From Euryarchaeota archaeon UBA439 (GTDB lineage: Archaea > Thermoplasmatota > Poseidoniia > Poseidoniales > Thalassarchaeaceae), in assembly GCA_002497245.1 (NCBI GenBank), contig DANB01000002.1, positions 13,447 to 40,139 on the forward strand: DNA of 26,693 nt. Direction: 5' to 3'. The position numbers and the translations under genes were made by a program. A model generated the notes under the pieces. It saw only the letters and a list, made by a program, of their open reading frames with translations, ran no database searches and was not told the DNA's origin. This document shows, in pieces, positions 16,412-24,254 of this stretch (within the stretch, counting starts at the first letter, position 1; the number at the start of each line of letters is the position of its first letter).

Positions 16412-17848
16412 ATGAGTGAAATTCGTAAATGTCAAGTTTTAGTTATTGGAGCAGGGCCAGGAGGCTATGTAGCAGCAATAAGAGCTGCACAATTGGGTCT
16501 TGATACAATAATTGTTGAAGGTGAAAGAGCCGGCGGAGTTTGTCTAAATGTTGGATGTATTCCAAGTAAGGCTATTATTCATGCAGCCGAAAGATATGAA
16601 GCATTGAGTAAACATTCTTCAGAGGAAGGGCACATGGGAATTTCAGTATCTGGAAATCCTGAGATTGAAATGAAAGGGATTGTAGAATGGAAAGATGGCA
16701 TAGTTCAAAGATTGACTAAAGGAGTAGAGACATTGATTAAAAATGCTGGTGCAGAATTAATTAATGGATGGGCTACATTTTCTTCTTCGAAACAATGCAC
16801 AGTGAAGACCAATGATGGAGAAATAAATATCGAAGCAGAAAATGTCATTATTGCAACAGGTTCTTCCCATATTGATTTACCATTTATGCCGTGTGATGAA
16901 GAATTTGTTCTTTCATCTACTGGAGCATTGAGCTTAGAAAAACTTCCTAAGAAAGTTGCAATAGTTGGGGGAGGATATATTGGACTAGAATTAGGTTGTG
17001 CACTAGCAAAGTTAGGTACAGAAGTAACCGTTGTTGAAGGGATGGATAGCATCCTAGGAATAATGGATAAAGAAATCAGAAGGCCGCTTGAGATATGGCT
17101 TAAGAAAAATAAAGTAACTGTACATACCAATGCTCTTGCAAGAGGATCGAAGATTAAAGGAAAAGGAGCCTCAAGAAAAGTGGAGTTGATATTTGAAAAA
17201 GACTCAGAAGAACAAAAGATTACTGTCGATAAGATTTTGGTCACTGTTGGGAGAAGTCCAAATTCGAAAGGATGGGGAGTTGAGAATATGGGAATAAGGA
17301 TGGACACATCAGGTAGATTTATCCGAATCGATCGGCAATGTAGAACCTCCGCACCAGGGGTTTATGCAATTGGTGGTGTCGCTGGTGAACCAATGCTTGC
17401 TCACAAGGCAAGTGCTCAGGGTGAAATGGTCGCAGAAATTATTTCTGGTGAAAAGAGAGAATTTGATAAAGTGGCGATTCCAGCAATTGTTTTCACTGAA
17501 CCTGAAATTGTTTCAGTTGGTATAACCCCCGATGAAGCAAAAGAAAAAGGAGAAGAAATTATTACCGGTAAATTCCCTCTAGCAGCGAATGGAAGAGCTT
17601 TAACAATAGAGGCAGAGAAAAGTGCTGGTTTCATAAGAGTAACCGCTAGGAAAGAGGATCACGTAATTTTGGGTATACAAGCTGTTGGGAGTCATGTGGC
17701 GGAATTGCACGGAGAATTCATTTTAGCCCTTGAAATGGGTGCACTATTAGAAGACATCTCAGATACTGTTCATGCCCATCCAACTATGACAGAAGCATTT
17801 CATGAAAGTGTATTGAAAACATTAGGTCATGCAATACATACTTCCTGA
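16412..17848 (+). CDS. lpdV: Dihydrolipoyl dehydrogenase (E3) of the branched-chain complex
   Basis: The protein has 478 residues. It reoxidises the dihydrolipoyl arm of E2 with FAD and NAD+. It has the FAD motif GAGPGGY (13-19), the redox disulfide C44-C49 in GGVCLNVGCIPSK, the NAD motif GGGYIGLELG, and the C-terminal pair His456 and Glu461 in HPTMTE. The phrase FPLAANGRA and the tail LGHAIH resemble Pseudomonas LPD-Val. One oddity stands out. At the second FAD contact the family sequence AIGD followed by the MLAHKA segment reads AIGG (Gly322, codon GGT at 17375-17377), so the Asp that holds the FAD ribityl is missing. Ten bases before lipB and nine after bkdB, it is clearly part of the operon. 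The start was set at 16412 by the AGGTGG site. Confidence 0.93.
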   Translation: MSEIRKCQVLVIGAGPGGYVAAIRAAQLGLDTIIVEGERAGGVCLNVGCIPSKAIIHAAERYEALSKHSSEEGHMGISVSGNPEIEMKGIVEWKDGIVQRLTKGVETLIKNAGAELINGWATFSSSKQCTVKTNDGEINIEAENVIIATGSSHIDLPFMPCDEEFVLSSTGALSLEKLPKKVAIVGGGYIGLELGCALAKLGTEVTVVEGMDSILGIMDKEIRRPLEIWLKKNKVTVHTNALARGSKIKGKGASRKVELIFEKDSEEQKITVDKILVTVGRSPNSKGWGVENMGIRMDTSGRFIRIDRQCRTSAPGVYAIGGVAGEPMLAHKASAQGEMVAEIISGEKREFDKVAIPAIVFTEPEIVSVGITPDEAKEKGEEIITGKFPLAANGRALTIEAEKSAGFIRVTARKEDHVILGIQAVGSHVAELHGEFILALEMGALLEDISDTVHAHPTMTEAFHESVLKTLGHAIHTS

Positions 17849-17853
17849 GGTGA
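17847..17853 (+). promoter_or_regulatory. Shine-Dalgarno deciding the lipB TTG start
   Basis: GAGGTGA, overlapping the lpdV stop, precedes TTG at 17858 by four bases. No ATG is available before the conserved LipB sequence begins, so TTG is the likely start. Confidence 0.65.
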
Positions 17854-17857
17854 TTAT

Positions 17858-18532
17858 TTGAAAAAAATCCAAGTCCTGAGGGCTGGAATTGTGAAACATA
17901 GCGAAGTAGCCGAAATTATGAGAGTAATGCAACAAAAAAGAATAAATGACGAAATTATTGATTCAATTATTCTTGTTGAACATCCTGAAATTGTTACAAT
18001 CGGTCCAAAAGCTAAGAGAGAAGGAGTATTGGTTAGTGACGACTATGAACAGACAATTGTCGATAGAGGAGGCGGAATCACTTGGCATGGTCCAGGGCAA
18101 CTTGTAGCTTATCCGATTATCAAATGGGAAAATGATGAGCAAAGTGTAAGGAATATCATCAATAAAATAGAAGATTTAGTGATTAAAACTCTAAACGACC
18201 TTGATATTAATGGATACAGAGACCCAGCAATGATGGGCGTATGGGTAGATGGAAAAAAAATATGTTCTATTGGCCTTGCATTTCTTCACTGGGTAAGTAG
18301 GCATGGTTTAGCGTTAAACTATGCAACTCCTGGAAATAGAATTGAAAATCTTGCTTGTTGTGGATTGGATATAGGAGCTACAACATCATTAGAAAAATTA
18401 GGTTATAACGAGTATAATAATCATCAAATAACAAGGGAGTTACTGGAAAATACTTTGATTTCAAATATTCAAGAGATTCTGAATAGGAAACCAATTGAAG
18501 AAGAAAAAATTAATATTGAGGATTTTTTATGA
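17858..18532 (+). CDS. lipB: Octanoyltransferase (lipoate biosynthesis)
   Basis: The protein has 224 residues. LipB moves octanoate from octanoyl-ACP to the lysine of lipoyl domains through a Cys acyl intermediate. The motif RGGGITWHGPGQLVAYP at 70-86 is the family hallmark. The catalytic pair is Lys134 in KKICSIG and Cys168 in ACCGL. HGLALNYATP is also typical. The start is TTG, backed by GAGGTGA. It starts nine bases after lpdV and overlaps the next gene by four bases (ATGA). With lipA at the head of the cluster, both steps of de novo lipoylation surround the E2 gene. The octanoyl donor in an archaeon is an open question, since a classical FASII/ACP system is usually absent. Confidence 0.95.
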   Translation: MKKIQVLRAGIVKHSEVAEIMRVMQQKRINDEIIDSIILVEHPEIVTIGPKAKREGVLVSDDYEQTIVDRGGGITWHGPGQLVAYPIIKWENDEQSVRNIINKIEDLVIKTLNDLDINGYRDPAMMGVWVDGKKICSIGLAFLHWVSRHGLALNYATPGNRIENLACCGLDIGATTSLEKLGYNEYNNHQITRELLENTLISNIQEILNRKPIEEEKINIEDFL

Positions 18533-19725
18533 AAAAACCTAAGAAAAAACCTATCAATAGATTTTGGAGTATCGATGAAGAAACTATTTTCTTGAATCAT
18601 GGTTCATTTGGATCTACACCGAAAATAGTACTAGAAGAACAAAATCGATGGAGGATGATGGTTGAGAAAGATCCTGTAAAGTTCTATGAGGAGGTTGCCC
18701 CTAAAGCACTATTAGATGCTAGAATAGCAATTGCAAATTTTGTTAAATGTAATTATGATGATTTAGCATTGATTGAAAATGCCACATCAGGAGTAAACAC
18801 TGTATTGAGATCTTTAGATTTCAATAAAAATGACGAGATATTAATTCCCAATCATGCATACCAGGCTTGTAGAAATACTGTAGATTATGTTTCCAAAAAG
18901 ACTGGTGCGAGAGTTATTACTTGCGATATACCTTTTCCAATTGATAATGAAGAAATCATAATTGAAAGGATAATGAATTGTGTTACAGAAAGAACAAAAT
19001 TGGCATTAATTGATACGGTTACTAGTCCAACTGGAATAAAAATGCCTTTTGAAAAATTAGTAAAATTGTTAGAAGAAAAAGGAGTTATGGTACTTCTTGA
19101 TGCTGCCCATGGAATAGGGATGATTCCTCTAAATCTAGAAAAGATAGGTGCATCATTTACAACTAGCAACTGCCATAAATGGCTGTGTGCACCTAAAGGT
19201 TCGGCATTTTTACATGTCAGAAAAGATTTGCAAGAATCAATACATCCTCTAACTATAAGTCATGGAATGACTATTCCTTTGGAAGGAACATCAAGATTTC
19301 GTCATGAATTCGATTGGACTGGGACAAGAGATATTTCTGCATGGTGCGTAATTCCCTTTGTAATTAGTGAAATAAGTAAGATAGTTGGAATGAAATGGGA
19401 GGAAATTATGGAGCATAATAATAACCTAGTAATAGAAGCTAGAAGATATATTTGTGAAAGATTAGACATTATTCCTCCTTGTCCCGATAATATGCTATCA
19501 AGTATAGCAACAATAAAACTGGATTTTGATGACTTCACTAATCTTTCAGTTCATGAACAAGATTCGATACACAAAGAGCTTCTAGAAGAATATAATATAC
19601 AAGTACCAGTGTGGTATTGGCCAAATCCCGAAGGAAGATATATTCGCATTTCTGCACAGATATATAACCACTTAGATGAGTATAAATATTTGGCATTTGC
19701 ATTGGAAAATGTCTGTGGAAATTAA
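18529..19725 (+). CDS. CefD-like PLP enzyme, class V aminotransferase fold
   Basis: The protein has 398 residues and belongs to the isopenicillin-N-epimerase-like branch of fold-type I PLP enzymes. Landmarks are FLNHGSFGSTP (21-31), the PLP-phosphate region ENATSGVN (83-90), Asp191 in LLDAAHGIGM for the PLP ring nitrogen, and the Schiff-base Lys217 in SNCHKWLCAPKGSAF, followed by FDWTGTRD and a C-terminal RYIRISAQIYN. It is not a cysteine desulfurase: no catalytic Cys is found in the C-terminal region. Homologues include EgtE-type C-S lyases and epimerases, so the substrate cannot be read from sequence. The start overlaps lipB by four bases, suggesting coupled translation, but a role in lipoate or branched-chain metabolism is only inferred. 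Confidence 0.85.
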   Translation: MKKPKKKPINRFWSIDEETIFLNHGSFGSTPKIVLEEQNRWRMMVEKDPVKFYEEVAPKALLDARIAIANFVKCNYDDLALIENATSGVNTVLRSLDFNKNDEILIPNHAYQACRNTVDYVSKKTGARVITCDIPFPIDNEEIIIERIMNCVTERTKLALIDTVTSPTGIKMPFEKLVKLLEEKGVMVLLDAAHGIGMIPLNLEKIGASFTTSNCHKWLCAPKGSAFLHVRKDLQESIHPLTISHGMTIPLEGTSRFRHEFDWTGTRDISAWCVIPFVISEISKIVGMKWEEIMEHNNNLVIEARRYICERLDIIPPCPDNMLSSIATIKLDFDDFTNLSVHEQDSIHKELLEEYNIQVPVWYWPNPEGRYIRISAQIYNHLDEYKYLAFALENVCGN

Positions 19726-19761
19726 GCAATAGTTCAAGATGTCTAGTTCTCACGGGGTTTC

Positions 19762-20334
19762 ATGCCATCCGCTGTTGTAGCCATGACGGGGGCTTCCGGC
19801 GCACAATACGCAGTACGTCTAGTGGAAGCACTTTCTGAGGCCGGTTGGGATGTTGATTTAATTATCACAAAAACTGGTGCAATCAATCTACACCTTGAAT
19901 GTGATATGACGCCTGAAAATTTATCCAGAATCAAAGGAGTTACTTTGCACGATAATCATAATTTAGCTGCTAAACCAGCGTCAGGTTCTGCAAAATATGA
20001 CGCATACATTATTTGCCCCAGTAGTGGAACAACAATCGGAAAAATTGCTGCAGGAATCTCGGATAATCTAGCAACAAGAAGTGCCCTTGTTGCTCTGAAA
20101 GAAAGAAGAAAGTTGATTCTAGTACCCAGAGAAACTCCTTTTGCAACCGCTCATCTAGAAGCAATGACAAAAATGTCAACGTGGGGAGTAATTATACTCC
20201 CTGCTAGCCCTGGATTTTATCATAAACCAGAAACTATTGGAGAATTGATAGATTTTGTAGTGGCAAGAATTTTGGATCAACTGGATATTGATCATGATTT
20301 AAGTCAAAGGTGGTCAGGGGAAGAAGTCAGATAA
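19762..20334 (+). CDS. ubiX: Flavin prenyltransferase
   Basis: The protein has 190 residues, close to 189 for E. coli UbiX. It joins dimethylallyl phosphate to reduced FMN to make prenyl-FMN, the cofactor of UbiD-type decarboxylases used in quinone synthesis. Seen are TGASGAQYAVRL (9-20), CPSSGTTIGKIAAGISDNLATR, the phosphate-binding stretch LKERRKLILVPRETPF, and LPASPGFYHKPETI. No ubiD lies in the window. It follows the PLP-enzyme gene by 36 bases without a clear Shine-Dalgarno, so it could be the end of that unit or have its own promoter. An internal ATG at 19783 is less likely because it would remove the first strand. It converges with the peroxiredoxin gene 10 bases away. Confidence 0.93.
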   Translation: MPSAVVAMTGASGAQYAVRLVEALSEAGWDVDLIITKTGAINLHLECDMTPENLSRIKGVTLHDNHNLAAKPASGSAKYDAYIICPSSGTTIGKIAAGISDNLATRSALVALKERRKLILVPRETPFATAHLEAMTKMSTWGVIILPASPGFYHKPETIGELIDFVVARILDQLDIDHDLSQRWSGEEVR

Positions 20335-20344
20335 CGAGAATATC

Positions 20345-20845
20345 TTAATTCTTACAGAAATCAACTATTTCTTGATAGTTAGGCTCGATACCTGGATTTT
20401 CTGCAACCCAACAATAACCAATTTTCCCGTCTTCGTTAATGACAAATACTGATCTTTGGGCAGCCTTATATCCAGGCATGACAAAATCAATCTCAACTCC
20501 ATAAGAATTTGTCGCATCCCTATTAACATCGGAAAGTAATGGGAAACCTATTGAGTTTTTTTTAGAAAATTCGTTATTAGAAAATATTGAATCTACACTG
20601 ATTCCGAAAACTTCAGCCTCTAGATTATCAAAATCATTCATGAAGTTAGTGAAAGTACACATTTCAGTAGTACAAACACCAGTAAAGGCTGCAGGATAGA
20701 ATACTAAAACTACCTTATTTCCAATTGAGTCACTTAAAGTAACCATATTTCTGTCATTCGCCATCAAAGTAAAGTCAGGTGCTGGGTCGCCTACTGATAC
20801 CATACCACTTGCGGAAGGAAGGGGACATTCAAAGATAACCGTCAT
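20345..20845 (-). CDS. Peroxiredoxin (AhpC/TSA family, CxxxxC type)
   Basis: The protein has up to 166 residues. It reduces hydrogen peroxide and organic hydroperoxides. The motif FYPAAFTGVCTTEMCTF at 49-65 carries the peroxidatic Cys58 and a second Cys63 five residues later, as in BCP/AhpE-like enzymes where the second Cys resolves. Also seen are VGDPAPDFTL (18-27) and MPGYKAAQRSVFVI. The start is uncertain. ATG at 20845 adds 14 residues that the family lacks. ATG at 20803 (MVSVGDPAPDF) is the family-typical start and would leave 57 bases for a divergent promoter. A divergent thioredoxin-fold gene 15 bases away could be its electron donor. The family is firm; the reductant is inferred. Confidence 0.9.
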   Translation of the reverse strand: MTVIFECPLPSASGMVSVGDPAPDFTLMANDRNMVTLSDSIGNKVVLVFYPAAFTGVCTTEMCTFTNFMNDFDNLEAEVFGISVDSIFSNNEFSKKNSIGFPLLSDVNRDATNSYGVEIDFVMPGYKAAQRSVFVINEDGKIGYCWVAENPGIEPNYQEIVDFCKN

Positions 20846-20860
20846 CAGGAGTTAATTAAA

Positions 20861-21172
20861 ATGAATGAAATTGTATCAATTGATGATTGGAAAACGGTTA
20901 ATCGAATGTATAATTATTTGCTCTTAATAACGAAAGAATCTTGTGAAGATTGCAAAGAAGTTGAAGAATATCTAGAAATTAATAATAATAAAATCAAAGA
21001 ATATAATATTAAAAAGATAAATTTGGACAATACGGAATCTAAACAATTGATAGATTCTCTAAAATGGATCAAAATTGAAGTTGACTTTGTACCATTTTGG
21101 AGTTTAATAATTGATTCTAAAAGAATAAAATCAGTTAGAGGTAATATTGAGCGAGTTAAAGAAATTCTATGA
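20861..21172 (+). CDS. Thioredoxin-fold protein with a CEDC motif
   Basis: The protein has 103 residues, near thioredoxin length. ESCEDCKEVE places a CxxC redox pair at Cys28 and Cys31 after a beta strand (YNYLLLITK). The segment VDFVPFWSLII supplies the cis-proline Pro78 expected opposite the CxxC. The CEDC sequence differs from the usual CGPC. It could be a thioredoxin, a glutaredoxin-like protein or a specialised reductant. The start is ATG with AGGAG nine bases upstream. It is divergent from the peroxiredoxin gene and its stop abuts the argS stop with no gap. Its length and the lack of a signal peptide fit a cytoplasmic role. Confidence 0.75.
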   Translation: MNEIVSIDDWKTVNRMYNYLLLITKESCEDCKEVEEYLEINNNKIKEYNIKKINLDNTESKQLIDSLKWIKIEVDFVPFWSLIIDSKRIKSVRGNIERVKEIL

Positions 21173-22900
21173 TCACATTTTTTCGGGTGTTTCGATACCT
21201 AAAAGTCCAAGTCCTGTTCTCAAAGTTCTTGCTGTTAAATTACAAAGAGCTAATCTACTACTCATTGTTTTTTTGTCATCTGGTATCAGAACAGGACAGT
21301 TCTCATAAAATGAAGCAAAATCTTGTGCCAAATGATGTAAGTAAACTGCTAAACGATGAGGGCTATAACTACTAATTGTATCATCTATTGATTCAGAAAA
21401 ACCAATTATGGATTTACATAGTGACATTTCAAAATCATTGCCTATAATAATCTCTGACTCCAAGGTTGATTCGCGAGAAATAGAGGATTTACGGAAAATG
21501 CTGCAGATTCTAGCATATGCATACTGAAGGTATGGGGCAGTATTTCCCTCGAAAGAAAGCATTTTATCCCAATCAAAAATATAATTCTTATTCCTATCAA
21601 TGGATAAATCAGCGTACTTTATTGCACCGATTCCTATCATCTTAGAAACTTCATTGCGGTCCGAATCAGACATAGAAGGATTCTTCTCAAGAATCAGTTT
21701 TTCAGCCCTTGAAATTGATTCTTCTAGTAATTCTTTCAGAGTTATCGCTTTACCTTTCCGACTAGCTAATTTTTTACCGTCAGATCCCATTACCAATCCA
21801 AATGGCACATGTACGGCTTTGATCTTATCATCCATAAATCCTGCATCATGAGCTACCTGGAAAACCATTGAAAAATGTTGAGACTGTTCAGCACCGACGA
21901 CATACAGCATCTCATCACATCCAATTGATTCAACACGGTTGATAATACATGCAAGATCAGTAGTAGCATAATTGAAACCACCGTCTCCTTTACGAATAAT
22001 AAGAGGTAGAGGTTCATTTTCACGATTAAACCATCCATCAGGGAATACAACTAAAGCACCATCACTTTCAACGATTAGATTCTTAGAAGTGAGACGTTCT
22101 ACTACTTCAGGAAGTAAATCCTCGTAAATAGATTCTCCAGCTAAATTATCATCATTAAGAAGAACATCTAGCATTCTATAAACTGAGTTGAAGTGGATAA
22201 GTGAATGATTGACTAAACTCTGCCAAAGATTGATTGTTTCAGGATCCTTAGATTGAAGTTTAACAACCCTTTTTCTTGAACGATTTGCGAAATCATCAAT
22301 ATTATCAAATTTATATCTTGCTTCTTTATAAAATGTTGAAAGATCTATCTCTCCTACGTTATTATTTTCACATTCAATAAAATGTTCTATTAACATACCA
22401 AAAGGAGTGCCCCAGTCGCCAATATGATTTTCACCAATTACATTATGCCCCTTAAACAATAAGATTCGTGACAAAGCATCGCCAATTACAGTAGAACGAA
22501 GATGCCCCACATGCATTCTTTTTGCGATATTAGGAGACGAATAATCAATAACAATAGTTTTCTCATCTTCTAATTCTACTCCTAACCTAGAATCTGAATT
22601 TATAAAAGAAATTTGCTTAGAAAGCCAAGAATTATTGGCCTTGAAATTTAGAAAGCCATTTACCACATTTATTTCAACAATTTCTAATAAATCAGAATCT
22701 ACATTTTCTGCAATTTCAATAGCTATATCATTTGGAGATTTTCTTAAAACCTTAGAAAAAGAATGACAAGGTAAAGTAACATCTCCATGTATTTTATCTG
22801 TAGAAGTCCCCAAAAAATCTAGCCATTTAGTTTCATTCAATTCTAATTTATGCATAGTAACTGATAGTTTGGAGACTATTTCGTTACGAAGTGCCCTCAT
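21173..22900 (-). CDS. argS: Arginyl-tRNA synthetase
   Basis: The protein has 575 residues from the chosen start. It is a class I synthetase that charges tRNA-Arg. The N-terminal add-on domain is followed by the HIGH-like motif HVGH at 130-133 in SPNIAKRMHVGHLRST, a typical ArgRS phrase. The KMSKS region reads GKKLASRKGKAITLKELLEE, and the C-terminal DALR anticodon-binding domain contains LAVYLHHLAQDFASFY. I chose ATG at 22900 because AGGTGA lies four bases upstream. A longer ATG at 22918 would overlap the aRF1 gene by ten bases and lacks a ribosome site. It is the second gene of a translation unit with aRF1, and it is a single-copy-type housekeeping gene. Confidence 0.95.
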   Translation of the reverse strand: MRALRNEIVSKLSVTMHKLELNETKWLDFLGTSTDKIHGDVTLPCHSFSKVLRKSPNDIAIEIAENVDSDLLEIVEINVVNGFLNFKANNSWLSKQISFINSDSRLGVELEDEKTIVIDYSSPNIAKRMHVGHLRSTVIGDALSRILLFKGHNVIGENHIGDWGTPFGMLIEHFIECENNNVGEIDLSTFYKEARYKFDNIDDFANRSRKRVVKLQSKDPETINLWQSLVNHSLIHFNSVYRMLDVLLNDDNLAGESIYEDLLPEVVERLTSKNLIVESDGALVVFPDGWFNRENEPLPLIIRKGDGGFNYATTDLACIINRVESIGCDEMLYVVGAEQSQHFSMVFQVAHDAGFMDDKIKAVHVPFGLVMGSDGKKLASRKGKAITLKELLEESISRAEKLILEKNPSMSDSDRNEVSKMIGIGAIKYADLSIDRNKNYIFDWDKMLSFEGNTAPYLQYAYARICSIFRKSSISRESTLESEIIIGNDFEMSLCKSIIGFSESIDDTISSYSPHRLAVYLHHLAQDFASFYENCPVLIPDDKKTMSSRLALCNLTARTLRTGLGLLGIETPEKM

Positions 22901-22904
22901 TAAA

Positions 22905-22910
22905 TCACCT
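22905..22910 (-). promoter_or_regulatory. Shine-Dalgarno selecting the argS start
   Basis: The minus strand reads AGGTGA, then TTTA, then ATG. It overlaps the last bases of the aRF1 gene and supports the shorter argS start at 22900. Confidence 0.65.
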
Positions 22911-24156
22911 AGGACCATGCATATCTTAACATTGCCGCAATTCCACCAAAAGAAGTACTCAAAGTAGAGCCCTCTTCAGTATCCAATGATACTAAAATTA
23001 CTTTAGCTGAGGTGTGAGATGCAAGTTCTGTTAGTTCATCGATTAAATCCATTGTATTCTCAGGATCTTCAACCAAATTATCTGAGCCACATTTTGGGCA
23101 ATCTGGTATTTCAGTCAGATTACTATGTGTTTGACTCCATTCATTGGAGCAAGATTTGCAAATCCATCCGACTCTACGTTTACGTAAACCTTCAGACAGC
23201 AATAATGTAGATACTGCACCTTGATCTAGAGCCGCTCTAATCATCATCTCGCCATATGTGGCTTTAGGGTGATTTTGCATCACTTCTCTGAGAAAATCAT
23301 CTACTAAACGTCTTTCAACATCTAATTCGATTTGGTCCATAAGGCCTCCTGCTCTCTGAATTAATTCCCTTAATCCTGAATCATTAGAATAACCTACATC
23401 AAAATGTGGCTCTCTAATTAACTTCTTAATCTCATGATGAAAATAATTATTCTTAACTACGAAATCTTTAGTGGCGCCAGGCCCCCCAATAATTATTCCT
23501 TTCAAATCATCAATCATTGGCAACCAGTATGCACAAGCCCTTTCAGCTGATTTTTTGAAAAAATTATGGGCAGCTTCTTCGATGAGTCTCTCGAACCTTT
23601 GAGCCGATTGACCACCCCTTCCATGTTTAGATGGAACTTGAGAAGTAATATGCTCTTGACAATGATGTCTTTTTCCAGATGCTAAACCATAAGCTGACTC
23701 TGACCTATCGATAACAAAAAGGCCATATGCTGTTTTATCGATTAACATGTCCTCAAGTTGAGAAGTTTCGAAAGAAGAATCACAGCGATATCTGAATGAT
23801 GGGAAAGCTTCAGGAGGATCATCAACAACTACTGAAATAAGCCTACTTTTGTTGTTTCCAATAATTACATGGCCAACGAATAAGGCAATTCCTCTTTCAC
23901 CAGGAGTCTTGTATCTGCCTAAGGTAGATACTGCCGATTCTATAGCGTCGGTAACATGTTTTCTTGTAGACTTAGACTTGATGTTGGCTGCTTGCCCTCC
24001 TTCTTGGATTAAATGATGACGAACATCAGATAGCATCTTCTCAGGAGGTATGATAACTGTAACTAGCTCAGTACCCATGCCTCTCATCTTCGAAACTTCT
24101 TCGAGAGTCTTACGTGCACGAAGTTTGCGTTTTTGCACCTCTAAGTCCTCGGACAT
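22909..24156 (-). CDS. prf1: Peptide chain release factor aRF1
   Basis: The protein has 415 residues, the usual size for archaeal aRF1. It reads all three stop codons and triggers peptide release. The N domain carries NIKS (58-61) and YxCxxxF (Y123, C125, F129) for stop-codon recognition. The middle domain carries GGQ (181-183) for hydrolysis. The C domain holds a CxxC...CPKC zinc-ribbon-like element (CKSC and CPKC). This gene is one of the firmest signs that the window is archaeal. It begins a two-gene unit with argS. The start is ATG with no clear ribosome site, so the transcript may be leaderless. Confidence 0.96.
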   Translation of the reverse strand: MSEDLEVQKRKLRARKTLEEVSKMRGMGTELVTVIIPPEKMLSDVRHHLIQEGGQAANIKSKSTRKHVTDAIESAVSTLGRYKTPGERGIALFVGHVIIGNNKSRLISVVVDDPPEAFPSFRYRCDSSFETSQLEDMLIDKTAYGLFVIDRSESAYGLASGKRHHCQEHITSQVPSKHGRGGQSAQRFERLIEEAAHNFFKKSAERACAYWLPMIDDLKGIIIGGPGATKDFVVKNNYFHHEIKKLIREPHFDVGYSNDSGLRELIQRAGGLMDQIELDVERRLVDDFLREVMQNHPKATYGEMMIRAALDQGAVSTLLLSEGLRKRRVGWICKSCSNEWSQTHSNLTEIPDCPKCGSDNLVEDPENTMDLIDELTELASHTSAKVILVSLDTEEGSTLSTSFGGIAAMLRYAWS

Positions 24157-24254
24157 AGTCTACCCTCGTATATGGGCAAAGAGGCGGGCATTTCAACCCT
24201 TCATCCTCAACCGAGCCTAGACATTGATAGAGAAGTAGTGTCTCCGTATACCCG
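24157..24254. promoter_or_regulatory. Intergenic region between divergent aRF1 and UMP kinase genes
   Basis: These 98 bases separate two divergent starts and should contain both promoters. It is less AT-rich than other gaps. Short TATA-like runs (tatatg near 24170 and gtatac near 24247) lie too close to the starts to be placed with confidence as promoter boxes. Confidence 0.3.

Noticed and set aside
16705..17307. 200-residue open frame on the minus strand
   Set aside because: It lies wholly inside lpdV in another frame, has low-complexity composition and no recognisable motif.
12859..17848. Pyruvate dehydrogenase complex
   Set aside because: The E1 alpha N-terminal extension and the E1 beta, E2 and E3 sequences match the bkd set better, and the gene order is that of bkdA1-A2-B-lpdV. 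Substrate overlap cannot be excluded.
18529..19725. Cysteine desulfurase (SufS/IscS) supplying sulfur to LipA
   Set aside because: The fold is related, but the C-terminal region (VPVWYWPNPEGRYIRISAQ) has no catalytic Cys loop, and the landmarks are CefD-like.
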